Assembly (NCBI RefSeq): GCF_949628215.1
Contig: NC_134288.1
Location: 10,671,682 to 10,735,681, forward strand
Source: Phalacrocorax aristotelis
Taxonomy: Eukaryota > Chordata > Aves > Suliformes > Phalacrocoracidae
Direction: 5' to 3'
DNA: 64,000 bases
This document shows, piece by piece, positions 1-21,800 of the stretch. Position numbers and translations under genes: made by a program. Each line of letters starts with the position of its first letter. The first letter of the stretch is position 1. The notes beneath the pieces were generated by a model. The model worked only from the letters and a program-made list of their open reading frames with translations. It was not told the DNA's origin and searched no databases.

Positions 1-104
1 TCAAGGTTTACAACGTTGGACTTTGCAACAATATTTATAACATTGAGTGATAGTGGAAATGGTGTGTGAGAGCTTGCCTTTGGCAGTATTCTGAGTGATT
101 GTAA

Positions 105-9604
<9,500 letters not shown>

Positions 9605-12178
9605 AGCATGCTGGCTTCAGCTGCGTTAGTCATCTCTGTAGGACTTGTCTGCTTACCTGCTTTTGGTGCGTTCACCCTCGCAGTGGCACAGATTTCAGAG
9701 GACAGGAGATTGGTGGTGATATGAAAGATCTTTCTTCCAGAACAAAGCGCTGCTTCCTTCTCTTCCCAGTGAATAGCGCTCTTGGCTCACACAACCCGGT
9801 CATCAGCTTCTGCAGCACATCTGAACGTTGTTGCTGGTGTCATGTAGGAGAGACGAGCAGCCTTGTGAGGCTCCGTTGGCATTTTCATTTCGATGCCTGA
9901 ATCCCCCTTGTAAATACAAGCTTTAATTAGTGCTGGTATGGATTCTGATGATTAGCAGTCCCTCTGGTTTCTTCCCTAGCATGCATTCCCATCCTGTCCT
10001 GTCCCCTTTGTGCAGTTTCTTTAGTGTTTGGCCCATCTGATGCTGGTTCCTTGTCAGCGGATCTGGTTTGCTGCTGTTTGAATACACTGAACATCCCCGG
10101 AGGAGATAAGTGGAGTTCTGCTGGGGGAAGACCAGCAGCCAAGGGGAAGGGCTGAGCTGGCCCCTCTTTTTTTAGTTTTTTGTTACAAGCCTGGTTTAGT
10201 TTGGTCTCCTCTGCTGGCAAACTGCGGCACAACTCAGAAGTATTCCTCAAACCTGAGCAGATGGAGCATTCAGTGAAATTCAAAAGTGTATTTTTAGAGA
10301 CCTTTTCCTCGATTTTTAAAATGTGTATAGTATAACCTTATTCTTTTTAGGTGTCTGATTTCATTAAGCACAGTGGTATTTTAAAGTAACGAGGCAAAAT
10401 CCAGCAATCCCTGAAGGCCCTTTTGAAGGAACAACCTTTATTTAGAGCTGTGAGAGACTGTGCACATTTACAGGGCAACTTCTTTCAGTGGGGATATTTG
10501 GGACGACTCTCTTCAAGTGCAGATGGAAAAAAGCAAATTCATGATGGGAAAAGCTTTGTGGTTGGGACCCTTTATAAGCTGTCTTCAATTTTCTACACTT
10601 GTGATCTGTATTATTTTGACCCCCAAAACCCTGACTTTCCTGTGATAGTTGAATGGAAAGCCGGGATGTCGTTCATATTAGGGTATAGCACAAGTATCCA
10701 GGTCTGTGTATGTGCATTATATAATGTACTTAGTTGGAGGACAAGAGCCCTTACCGCTTGTTTGGACAACATGTATGAAATACAGCTTGTTTTTTTGTCT
10801 CCTTATGTTCTCTTTGAATGTGGGTCTTGCCTTTTGCCTCTGACTGGGAAGAGTGGGTCTGATAGCAGAAACCTTTGAAGTTATCAGGCTCCTACCACTC
10901 TGGGAACATATCTGCCAGCGGTGGTTACACCAAGTTTTGCTACAGACTTTTGCCAAAAAGGCCGGGAAGCCTGTCTTTTAACACTGAGGTGGGAACAGCT
11001 GGTCTTGAAGCAAAAGCCTGGGGGGTTTTTTTGGTTTATAACAAACTCTTATGCTTTCTGTTGACTAGCTGGTGAAAGTGGGTGAAGCTGCATTTTCATT
11101 AAGGAGGGTGTAGATCACGGATGTCCCATGGAGTTGTAGTTTCCCAAAGGTGAGTGAGAGGTGTTGGGAGTTAAGAGGCTCTTGCCCAGAGATTTCCTGC
11201 CATGGCTGGCATCCTTCATATATGTGGGCTTAAGCAAAGGGGGAGGGAGGAGAGTTTGGGGAGGGGAATGGAGACATCACTCTTACGAAAAGGAGAGGGT
11301 AGACATATGGGAAGGGTCCATGGCTGGACAAGGATTTCAAGACTGAGCCAGAAACTGCAGGAGAAAAAAAGCTGAAAAATAGTTTTTGATGCGTGCTGTC
11401 CTTCAGCCCCTCGTGCTTCTCACATGCCTTTGCTTTTCCTCCATAATGTGAATTGTGTAAGTGCTCGGACATGGGGACTGTATCCCGCTTCTCTGGGAAG
11501 GGAACACAGCGTTTTGGTTGCTGTGGCGCTTCCTAGCGTAGTGATGTGCTTGGGAAAGCTGGGTGCAGGGGGTATGTAAATTCCTCTGCCCTGTGGTGCT
11601 CTCGCTTGGTGGCTGTGGAATTGAGACGGGGAGGGACAGTTGGGACCGCAGTGGCATGGCTTTTCTCGCTGGAGAGACTCCTGACTCGTTACAAGTGTTG
11701 GGAGCATCTTTCTTGAGCCAAATGCTGTGTGTGCACCCACTGACCAGGATCTGTGCTTCCCCTGCCCCTTGCTCAGGTGGCAGCACCACCTCCCTTCACG
11801 GTTTGTTGGGGAAGGCTACCCAAGAGCCCTGGGATTGAGAACGCGGGGGAAGGACTTGATGGGGAGTTGCGCCTTGTGGGCGGTGAAAGAAGAGTTTGTT
11901 TCCCAGCGCTGCACACAGAGGTGTGCTGGAAACCCGGGGCAAGGGGAGCAGAGCTGGGTGCTGCACCGTGTCCTCACAGCACCAGCTCCTGCTGCCACCT
12001 GCTCCTTGTGCCTGTGGCTTCCCTGTCCCTTGGCCCAGGGGGGTTACGTTGCTCGGCTTAGGGTTTTTAGATAAAAGGGGCCATCAATCTTAGAGCCTTT
12101 TAATGTTTGTAGATGTCTCTGTGTTTTTTAAATGGATTATGGCACCTACAAAGTTTAGAGCCACCAATTATAGAGCTC

Positions 12179-12184
12179 AATAAA
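12179..12184 (+). terminator. PRPF6: Candidate PRPF6 poly(A) signal; 3' UTR about 9605-12205
   Basis: AATAAA is followed about 25-45 bases later by a GU-rich stretch (GGTATGTTGTGTATGCTG), the usual downstream element. It is the first canonical hexamer I find after the PRPF6 stop at 9602. The intervening 2.6 kb has no convincing coding frame (the 151-residue frame at 10423-10878 shows no family features), so I read it as a long 3' UTR. A shorter form using a variant hexamer cannot be excluded. Confidence 0.55.
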
Positions 12185-12679
12185 CAAGTTATATGGGTCC
12201 TGTCTTCAGCGGTATGTTGTGTATGCTGCCATTCCCACTTCCCACGGAGGAACATTCTTGCCAAGCTGAGAAGAGCTGGATTATTCAGCCATTTGTTTTA
12301 CCTCAAACACACACGCTCTACTCTTCAGTGGGGCCTCGGTCATGTCGGTTCACTTCTTTCCATTGCGTCTTATACAAAAGCAATCCAAATGGAGTCATGG
12401 CCGTGTTCTGTTGATGTGCCTGTTCAAAACCCACAGGGGAAACAGGAGCGGCCTTCGGCTGCCAGCACAGGAGCACAGGGCATGTGTAGGTATTGCAGGG
12501 GTCTCACATGGAACAGTCGCTCTGTTGTATGCGACGCGTGGTTGTGAGCACTGACCAGGGCTCCAGAATGATAACGATCAACACTAACAGAGATCGAAAC
12601 TCAGGGTGGTCTGCGTTCCTGGCCTCTGGCACACCTTCGCAGCACGAGATACAGCCCCTGCCCTGCTCCACCTTTCCCC

Positions 12680-13720
12680 TGCCCTGCTCTGGTGTAGGAA
12701 CGCGGCGGGGTTTGGACTCCGGGTGCGGAAGGCCGAGGGGAGCCGCCTGTGCTGGCCCCTTAGGGCCCTTCAGCGCAGAGGGACCCCTGGGCCACGGCTG
12801 CTCGCCGAGAGCCGGACCCCTGCCCTGCTCGCCCGGGGGCAGCAGCCGGTGGCCCGGGGGGGGCCGGGAGGCGATGCCGGAGCCGCCGGGGCAGCACTCC
12901 CCCGCGGGGGCCGGGCCGCCGGCGGTGTGGCCGCCGTGTCCCGTCCCCTCCCACCGTGGAGCCAAGTTCAAACCGCGGTCCCCGGCGGAGCGGGACGCGG
13001 CGTAGGGGCCGGGCCGGGCCGGGCTCCCCGGGAGCCGCCACCGCAGGGTCCGCGCCGGCGGCCCCCCCAGTGCCCGCGGGGCTCCATGGTGAGTGCGCCG
13101 GGGCCCTTTCCTCTTCCCCGCCCGGGGGTCGCGGAGCTGTGGGCGGGGGCGGCCCGCACCCCCATCCCCCCCAGCGCCCGGACCCTGCCGCCGGACCGCA
13201 GTCCCCCCGCACAGCCGGGATGGGGTCGCCGCCACCGGGGGGGGGGACTTGCAGCAGCCGGGGTGCGGCTTGGGACCCCCCGGGACACGCGGCTGGTTCT
13301 CCTGGGACGGGGCTTGGACCGGCCGGGAAGGGGCTGGTCCAGCCGGGAAAGGGACTCGAACTGGTGGGGATGGGGCCGGTCCGGCCGGGAAAGGGCTTGG
13401 ACCAGTCGGAACGGGGCTGGGCTGGGGGTCGGGATGGGGCTTGGGTCCGGCTGGGAGGGTCGCGGCGGGATGGAGCTGTCAGCCGGTGGGGAAGGGGCTC
13501 CGGTCCAGCTTGGAGGGCTGGTCCAGAGGGACCGGGCTGCTGTGGCCTGGCCGGGGCTTGGACCCGGCCGGTCCCAAGGGGGAGAGCAGAAGGTCTGTCC
13601 CTGCCTGGGGCTGCAGCAGGTGCTGGGTGGGGCTGTGGGTGCTGGCAGGGTCCCTTTGGATAGGAGGGTGTCAGGGAGAGGGTCCATCTGGCTGGAAGGA
13701 CCTGGGGACCCCAGTGGGGC
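12680..13720. promoter_or_regulatory. CpG island, candidate promoter and non-coding first exon of C20orf204
   Basis: About 1 kb of very GC-rich sequence with frequent CpG begins roughly 500 bases after the presumed PRPF6 transcript end. No protein frame in it looks real; open frames on both strands reflect base composition. At 13081-13094 an ATG in CCATG context (13086-13088) is followed immediately by a strong donor, GTGAGT (13089). That suits a first exon spliced to the + strand exon at 16.2 kb. Assignment to C20orf204 rests on strand and proximity only; it could serve an unknown transcript. Confidence 0.5.
13300..13560. repeat. G-rich minisatellite
   Basis: Degenerate tandem copies of a roughly 30-35 base unit with the core CCGGCCGGGAAGGGGCTTGG sit at the right-hand side of the CpG island. 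The repetition gives long open frames rich in Gly/Arg/Trp on the + strand, which I do not regard as genes. The G runs could form quadruplexes on the + strand. Confidence 0.6.
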
Positions 13721-16215
13721 TCCTGATTAGGTAGCTGGCGTTGCCCCTCGTGGCCTGGGTGGCCGGGGCTAGCACGAGTGCCACCAGGAGCTGCTCTATC
13801 AATAATGGTGATTTCCCTTATCTCCTGTATTTGCTGGAGGATTAGAGCCGAGGAAGAGATTAGCTTCCCCTACCAGGCAGAGCAGGCTGTGGACATCCTG
13901 CACCCATGCTCCCCTGGCTGCTCCTTCCCTGCCAGCCCTCCATGGGAAGGGATGTGCCAAATCCCAGAGCTGCCCTGCCTGCCTATAGCTTGCTGCTGTG
14001 GGGATGGGAGCAAGGGGAAAAGGAACAACCCAAAATCAGCCGCTGAACTTATCTTTCTGCATCCTGAAGGGTAGGAAGCAATGGCCAGGACTGGGGTTTG
14101 CCGGCTTTGTCTCTCCCCTGCATCCCTCTCTTGTCACTGCTGCTCCCCTGCTCTCTATGGGGGTGGTGGGAAGCACCTACTGCACCCTCTGAGCTCCTGT
14201 CCCAGCTGCTCGCTGAGCGTTTTTAACTGCAGGCTGCACTTCCTCCCGTGGTAAGGACTGAGAGCCCAGTGCCAGGCTCAGCTGCCTGGAAATGCTGTAA
14301 ATGGCGTGCTTTCCCCTGGGATTTGGTCCCAATTGTTTAATGAGCCACTTCAGGGAAGTCATTCCCAGTTTAATGGTAAAATTGCATGGCCTTGTCTTCC
14401 CAGTGGCGGAGGCTTCCTGAGAGCAACCCTTAGACTTTGGACAGGGTGTCCTCATGGAAGCAGCACTCTCCTTTGGTGTCCCTGAGGATTATACCTTTGG
14501 CTCTCTGCTGAACCACCTCAGGGGCAAGATCTCTCTGTGAGTTTGCAGACAGCAAAGCCAGAAGTGCAGGGAGGCTCTTTCCTGCATGGAAGGCACGTGG
14601 TAATTATGGAAGCTGAAGAGCCCAGTGGGATTTGTACCAGCTGCATGTGGATTTGCTCATCTCCTCGCATGTGCTTCTGGTCCAAGGTGATGCCTGTGTC
14701 TGTGGGTTCCCAGACTTGCGGCATGTTGGGGTCCACCTTGTGTTAAGCTGCTATCATTCCTGTTAAGCTATGGGAGCGGGAGGGTGAGAGAAGTTTTCCT
14801 CACCCTTTTGGAGCTGGGACCAGCCCTTTATGCAGCAGGGAGCACAGAGCGGTTGCAGGTTTTACAAACAGACCCTCCAGGTTCCCACTGAAGGCCAGAA
14901 TGGATGGCGTCTGCCTGAGCTCAGATTCTAGCAAGGGAACTTCTTCCTTCCAGCTTCTCTGAGCAAAAAGCCAAGCCCGAGAGGCAGACATGGCTGGGAC
15001 AACAGCAAACCTGCCAAGACGCGAGCTGGGGCTCGGGGCAGGCAGATGCCGGCAGCAGAGCGAGCTGCCTGCCCCTTCCTCTTTGTGCGCCTTGGCTGCC
15101 ATGCAGGGGTTACATATTTGGAAGGATCTGAGCTGCTTTCTGCCTGCCCAGACCTGACGCCCAGAGAGAGGGGGACAGAGGGGAATTTTGGGGGCTTTTC
15201 CTGCAAGTGGGAGATGATAGAAATGCCCTGATGCCAGGATGGGGCCGCAGCGCTGTGCCATCTCTCAGCAATGCGGAGATGTGGAATGCTGTTGGGCTTC
15301 TTTCCTGGCAGATGATGTGCATGTGTCGGGCTTCCCATCCTTGCCCTGCTGCTGTGGGACTGCTCAAATATCCCCAGTCCCGGTCACCTGAGGTTGTGCT
15401 GGCTTTTATTCAAAGCCCTGGGACTCATCCCTCGGAGGGTCCGGCCACCCACTCCCCGTGCTCCCCCGCCAGCTCAGATGTCAAGCGCTTGGGTTTCCCC
15501 TCTCTGCTGGGGCCGTCTCGGGGCTGCCGGGAAGGCTTGGAGCTGGGAGGCTCGGAGGAAGCCGGGACGCGCTGGCAAGAGCAAGTGCTTGTGCTGCTTC
15601 TATCTGGCTCTTGCATGAGGGCACCCGAGCCTGGGATGGGTGGGGGCTGTGTAGGAGCTGGAAAAATGCTGCATAACTCTGTGCTGTGGGGTTTGCAGAG
15701 GTGTGGAGACCATCCTTCCGAGGGTGCCCCAACCCATTCATGTTGAGGTGCAGAGGTTGGCTGGTGGGGAGCCAGGCAGCTTGCTGCCTCCTGCTCCTCT
15801 TCAAAGGGTAGGGCAAGTCCCTTTCTACTTCCCTTGAATTTTGGTGGTTGAGGGCCTGGGCTTGAAATGCCACAAGTTGGGGAGGTACTGGGGACCTTGT
15901 TGGGACAGAGAGCTTGGGGACAGATCCTATAGACCTACAAAGGTCCCTGCCACAGCTCTGGGCTGATTACTGAGCTGCTGTACTGGAGAGAGCTCAGTGG
16001 GTGCCGTGGGGAGCACTGCCTGGACTAGGATGAAGCTGGAGCAGTTTCTGAGGAGCTTTACTCCAAAAGGAGACAGCTGGGCTGGGAACTTGTCCTCTGG
16101 AGGAAGGGCAGGTGCTTTCCCTCCTGCATGCACTGTGTCTGCAGAGGGGAGAAGAGGTCTGACGGAGGCTTGTGGTGAGGGCTGAAGGCAGTCTGGAGCA
16201 TCCCTTCATCCCCAG
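13721..16215. other. No gene seen; probable first intron of C20orf204
   Basis: GC-rich unique sequence without recognisable exons or repeats. If the donor at 13089 is used, the acceptor CATCCCCAG ending at 16215 would close this intron 16 bases before the C20orf204 start codon. Confidence 0.35.
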
Positions 16216-16231
16216 CTTCCCCCTGGCTGAC

Positions 16232-17980
16232 ATGGAGCCCTTCCCTGTGCAGATTCTCCCCCGGGCACTCTCCTGCACTGTTCTGCTCCTCCTACTCATT
16301 GCTGTGCTAAGCAGAGGGAAGAGGTGCAGCATCACCAAAATCCTCCGGCAGTACCGTGCTGTCATCTTCCATGAGATCCAGAACCTGGTGAGCTGGGACC
16401 CTGCCTCCCCACTCCGGGGAAGCTGCCAAGCTGGATGTGACCCAGCTGCGGGATGTGGGTGGGGAGGGATGAGCCTGGAAAGCTTAGCATGGGGTTGGCC
16501 ACTTTGCTGCTGTTTCCAGGGAGAACACTGTTTAAATGAGGGGTTCCTGCCCTGTGTGGGAGGGACGGATGCTTCAGGGTGCCTGATCTTCTTGCTTTAT
16601 TTCTTTAGAAAAACCTGAGTGGGTTGGAAGACAGGAGCAGAAGGTCTGGGCCAGCTTGTCGTTCTGACAAGGTGAGCACAAAGGGTTGGGCATCGTGTGA
16701 GCTGAGCCCCCGGGGAGCTATCAAGCCCCCCCCCCCCGCCTGGGGATGTGTGCTTTTCTCCTCTCCAGGACCAGAAGATCCTGCTCTCCATCTACAACAT
16801 CAGCATGTCCCTGCGGGAGGTGGCGGCTGGCACCCTGCGTGGCCCCGAGGAGCTGGCAGTGTGGAAGGTGGCCAGAAACACTGACTTCGTGCTCAGGGAA
16901 AACTGCAGGAAAATCAGCAAGGTGGGAGTCCTGCCCCTTCCCAGTCACCCCAGTGACTCCCAGTTCCCCAGCACATGGGCTGCGGGCAGAGCCTGCCCTG
17001 TTGTGCACCCTCCTGGCTGCGCATGAGGGATCTCCAGGTTCTGCCCACAGCATCCCAGGGGTGAAGGTCAGTGCTGGAGGATGCTGACAGCACGTCCCAG
17101 GGTGCTCTAAACTGGCTGGTGTGGGAAGTCTGACTGTGGCACCATGGGACAGGCTGGTGGGTTTTTACCACCAGCTCCCAAGTGGGTTTGTGCCATAATG
17201 GGAACACAGAGCCTTGTCCCGGTGGGATGGTGACCCAGTGGGTGGACACACCCAGTCTGGCTCTTGTGCCTTGGTACTTATAGGCAAGAACTGGTCTGGG
17301 CTCCCCCAGGGCTCTACTGGAGAAACCCTGGCTGGGAGGATCCCCTATAGCAGCTGCCAGCAACACATTAACTAGCAGGGAAACCCCAGCACAGTGAAAT
17401 GCCAGCTCTCCAGCTCTGCCTGGCTCCAGCGTGGTGCTGGGGTTATCCTCTCCACCATGGCCAGGGCTAACCCTGCTGGGGGTGTGCTGGTGTGGGATGG
17501 AGGTACTGCTGGTCTGGAAAGCTGCCTGCAGACGCAGCTTGGCCATCTGCCTTGCCCCCTGGATGTGCCATGAGGTGCATGCTGCCGGTGTTGGGGGGGC
17601 ATGGCCAACTCTGGGGACCCCTGGGGACCTGAGAGTACGTCCTTGCTGAGGTCCCGGGCAGTTTGGCCACCCCAACCTGCAGCTTTGTCCACACAAACCC
17701 CACGTGCATGGGGTGTGATGTCCCAGGTGCATCCTCAATGCTGGTGCGGTGGCTTTTGTCCCCCCCACTAATGCCTGTGTGGTGGTGGTGGGGTGTTTCT
17801 GCTCCCTTGGCACGCTGACCACAGAGCCCGTCGCGCATCCCAGCACAGCCCCAGCGCAGCGGACCTGGCCGCAGAAGGAAGCAGCTGCGGGAGATTGGGA
17901 GGAAGGCAGAGAAGCTGGCGACCTGCTGGGAGAAGCTCTACGCCCTGCACACACCCCGCCGTGCCCCGCGGTACTCGTAG
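16232..17980 (+). CDS. C20orf204: C20orf204 orthologue: secreted four-helix, cytokine-like protein (4 exons, 175 aa)
   Basis: Exons 16232-16387, 16609-16671, 16769-16921 and 17825-17980 have clean AG/GT borders, all introns in phase 0, and give 52+21+51+51 residues. The ATG has G at -3 and +4. Residues 1-29 are a signal peptide (hydrophobic core TVLLLLLIAVL), then RGKR (28-31), a possible furin site, just before the first cysteine. Cysteines are at 32, 69, 119 and 158; N-glycosylation sequons at N54 (NLS) and N83 (NIS). Predicted amphipathic helices: A 33-57, B 74-97, C 99-123, D 139-166. From memory, human C20orf204 shares the pattern C-S-x-x-x-x-LR-x-YRA-x-IF near the N terminus, a NL[ST] sequon, a central ILLSI, and CWEKL[YF]AL near the C terminus, with all four cysteines. 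Its position after PRPF6 agrees. The family has no established function; secretion is strongly suggested and the cytokine-like fold is my inference. No other family I know fits better. Confidence 0.88.
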
Positions 17981-18796
17981 GGACGCTCTCGCCACATGCC
18001 GGAGGGATGCACTGCCCCGGCACTGTGGCTGCCAGTGTCTTGTTTGGAAACCTGGGGCAAATTCAACCCTGAAGGCAGCGGAGTTGCTACAAGTGGGTGC
18101 CCGAGTTGAATTCGTCCTCCTGTTTCAAGTGTAACCTGGGGACCAGACCCTCACACACAGTGGGGGCTGGCAGATTGGTTTTCTATGGGATGGCTGTGGC
18201 AGGAAGCTGGAACAACAGAAACGTCGGGGAGAAGAAGGGAAAGAGCTGAAAAAAGGAGGCAAGGCATTGGATTTCTGTGATGCTCCTGGTCCTGCATCAC
18301 CTGCTACTTCCTTGGGGACGACGGTTGCTTTTTGGGGCAGAAAGACGATGTGCAGGGCCATGGCTTGGAGGTCTCTGCTGAAAGCAGGACTCCTGCACTT
18401 CCACATGGCTCTGAGGATGGCCAGGCTGCAGAGAGGGACACACATCCCTAGTGCGCTGCTGGGACAGGAGGAGCAGCCAGGCACCCGCAGTGGACGGGGA
18501 AACCTGGGTGCATCACTGGAAGCCTGGGGAGCGCCGGTGTCCGCTGATAAACAGCAAAACCTCAGGCAGCTGTGGGGGCTCAAGACAAAGGCTCGGCTTC
18601 TGGGATGGGAAGTACTGCGAAAGGACCCGGCTGCCCGGCACTGTGGGTACTCTGGCACCCCCAGCAAGCTGAGCCTGGAGGTACGTGGGGGTTTGGTGAG
18701 ATGAGGAACATCCTCCCTCATCACCACGCTCTGCCAGCACCCTGGCCGGGGGCCCCGCTCCCCTGTTGGGTGGCAAACAGTCTCTGGGAAGCCAGA

Positions 18797-18802
18797 AATA
18801 AA
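18797..18802 (+). terminator. C20orf204: Candidate C20orf204 poly(A) signal; 3' UTR about 17981-18825
   Basis: AATAAA lies 817 bases after the C20orf204 stop and is followed by T/GT-rich sequence (TTTTGTTTTGTGGGTGG near 18855). I saw no earlier canonical hexamer after the stop. Confidence 0.5.
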
Positions 18803-18829
18803 ACCTCTCCTTCCCTTGAAGCCCTTTGG

Positions 18830-21800
18830 GTGCTTTATCTGGTGACCCTGGGGCTTTTGTTTTGTGGGTGGAGCTGGCATGGTGTAGGCCATGCAAGCCT
18901 GGTAAGAAGCGGGCAGCAGCAGTGGTCACCGTAGCATCCTGTCTCTGCCTGCCGTGCCTGCATCCCTGGCCCATGGGGCTCCATCCTGCATGCTTAAGCT
19001 GGTGGGTGGATGGTGGAGGACAGGGCTCTCCTGCAGGACCTGCTTTGCTGGGGGGCAATTCCCCCTCCCCAAGCTGCGGGCAGGGCTGGAGCAGCGGCCG
19101 GGGAAGGAAGGCTCCCGTTGCGCCCCTGCCTCAGTTTCCCCAGCCCCTCTCCAGCCGGGAGGACTCTGTCACAGCCGTGAGCCGGGCCAGCCCGGGCTGT
19201 GTGGCTGTGGGGACGTCTGTCGAGGACACGAGGTGGCAGCAGTGGGCTGTGTGTGCTGAGCAGAGCCGGACGGCTGCCCACGGCCGTGTGTCCCCACGGA
19301 CAGGGCCACGCGGCCGCCTGGACCACGGCCATGGCTCTCGCCTGGCCCACAGCCACGCCGGCATCCCCTGGCCCCATCCCCACCAGGGCCTCAGCCAACC
19401 TCCCCGGTCCTGGGGGGAGGCAGTGGGTGCTGCCGACGAGTGGGACCCCAGCCCATGCACCTTGGAGGGGATGGGGGGGGCGCCTTTCCCTGGGGGTTTC
19501 TCCAGGGGCTCAAGCAGCTGGCTGAGGCAGGTGATGCAGGGAGGGGAGGGCAGGGGATGCTCTTGGCAGTCCTTATTCACACCCAGCCTCTGGGACCTGG
19601 GCTGGGAGAGAAGCCTGGGGGGCTGCATTACCAGGTGTGGGTAGGAGAGGTCCCCCCGGGCATACCAGGGCCCCCACGCTTGGGGCATGACAAGGACCCT
19701 TGTTTGGTGGCAAGAGCGGGGCTGGGGCCCCTGTTCTTGTGGGGTCCCGCCAGGGCCCATGGGTGTGTAGCAGGATCAGGCCCGTGAGCCCCGGGGAGAT
19801 GCCGTCTGCATGGCATGGGGCAGGCTGGCGCCAGGAGCGGGGCCCATCCGGGGAGCCGCGGTTCAGCACATCCCGATGCTGGTGGCCTCCCGGAGCTGCA
19901 CCATGCTGCCTCTGGTGCCACGCTCCTCCCTGACTGGCCCCACCATGACTGGACTCCTTCCTCCAAGCTCCATCCTAGTCCTCAGGGTGCCCAAGGAGGG
20001 GGAACCAGGATTAAACTCTGCCTTTTTCTCATCCTGCCCTTTCTGCTGCCTCCACAGTGGGGGTTTCACTGGTTTAGCTTTGAGTTTTCTTTCTTATTCC
20101 CTGTCTCATCCCAACCACCACCCCCAAATATAACAACACCCCCCCTGCATCCCGCCAGCATCCCAAAATAGCCCTATTGATGCATCCTTCCCTGCGGATG
20201 GAGCTTGGGGTCCTGCTGGGGCTTTGTGGTCATGCTGCGGTCCTGCGGCACGGCCAGAACGACGGCAACACGCCGGTGGAACACGGTGGCTTGTGCACCG
20301 GCTCGAGCGGGACGGTGGCTTGGGAGGTGACTCACTGCCGCCTTCTGCGTCAAGGCTGGAGCAAAGCCCCCCCCCTTTGCCACTGACCCGTCAGCACCTT
20401 CCCAGATAAAACAGAGCAATAACTGGCCCCCGGAGCTGGAAAGTCACTGTGTGCTGTCTGTGCAACCCCCTGGCATCTCATCCCGGCTGCCTCTGCAGGC
20501 AGGGAGTAGGGGAGGTTGTGCTTGGTGGTGGTGGGAGGTGAGCTTCAGCATTCACGGGGGTCTACAGGCATTGGCACACTCACTGTGAGCTTGCCGTGAG
20601 CACCGGCTGCCAGGTGGGGGTAGAGGGAGCCCAGTGTGGCGGCAGGAATGAGTGCATGGAAAGGAAGGAAAGAGTGAAGGAAGAGGCAAAAGGGAGGGAG
20701 GGGAAAAGTGAGGTTGAAGCGACGGTGGAATCACAGCAAAAACAGCCGGAAAAAGGAAACAGGCCCTGAAAAGTCAAATAAAAATAGCAGCAAGGCGAAC
20801 CCAAGTGTGCAGCACATGGGAGTGAGCGCATTTCCTTCGAGGGCAGCACCGCACGCTCCCAGCTGCTCTAGGGGGGCCGCTCTGATGTGGCTCCAGCAGC
20901 CACTGCCGCTGTGGCCCCCCCCGTGCTGTGCCAGCCGCTTGGCAGCCTGTCAGCGCCCCGCCAGCACCTACCTCGCCCGTGGTCCGGGCGGGTGTGGGGA
21001 TACTGTGTACATGGTTGGGCATGCTACGGGGCAGGACCTGGTGCACATGCAAAGGCTGCACACGTGTGTGCTAGAGCATGAGCTGATGTGCGGGCTGGGG
21101 GACTTGTCGGCCGTGCCCTCACCCCCATGTGGTGCCATGTACCGCCGGCTGATTGCCTTGCCAGATGCATCCGAGTGCTGTGCAAACAGCGCAATCACGG
21201 CTTCCTCCCCTCACCGCTTGTTTTGCAATCATGGCAGGGGCCCACCGTGAGATGGGGGTTTGGTGGCGAGTGCTGCTGGGGCTGTGGGGATGGGGACAGG
21301 GATGGGGACTGCTGCTTCTTACCAGAACCAGCATGCTGCATCCCAATCCAGCTGCAGGCTGAGCTCAGAGGCAGCAGCATGCCAGCGTACCGGGGCACTG
21401 TGCTGGGGGACCGTGCCCAGGGGACAGTGGCTGCCATATTTCCGCATAGCCGATGCTGAGGTATGTTTTGCCCCTTTGCACCATCACTGTCCCACCAATA
21501 TGCAGCTCCCCCTGGACTGGAGAAGAGCCATCACCATCCTGGGGTGCCAGTAGCCCCCCTGGCTGGTGTCCAGGGGAGCCTTCACTCACACAAGCCCCCC
21601 ACTTTGGTCCTCATCCCCCTCGCAAGCAGGGCTGGGGGCCTGTCCCCTGTCAGCCCCAGGGCTGGGGGCACTGGCACACGCAGGCTGTGTCTGACGAAGC
21701 AGAGCAGCGTTTTGTTCTCTCCCATCTCCCTGCAGCATCGTAAAGCTGTTGAAAGCCCAGATTTACGGTGTGATAAACGCTAGGGGCTCTGCTGAATATT

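Noticed and set aside
10423-10878. 151-codon + strand frame after PRPF6
   Set aside because: Lies in the probable PRPF6 3' UTR, no family resemblance, no splice context.
12504-13730. Long frames on both strands (up to 374 codons) in the CpG island
   Set aside because: Composition effect of very GC-rich DNA plus a minisatellite: several frames are open at once on both strands, with Gly/Arg/Pro/Ala content and no domain.
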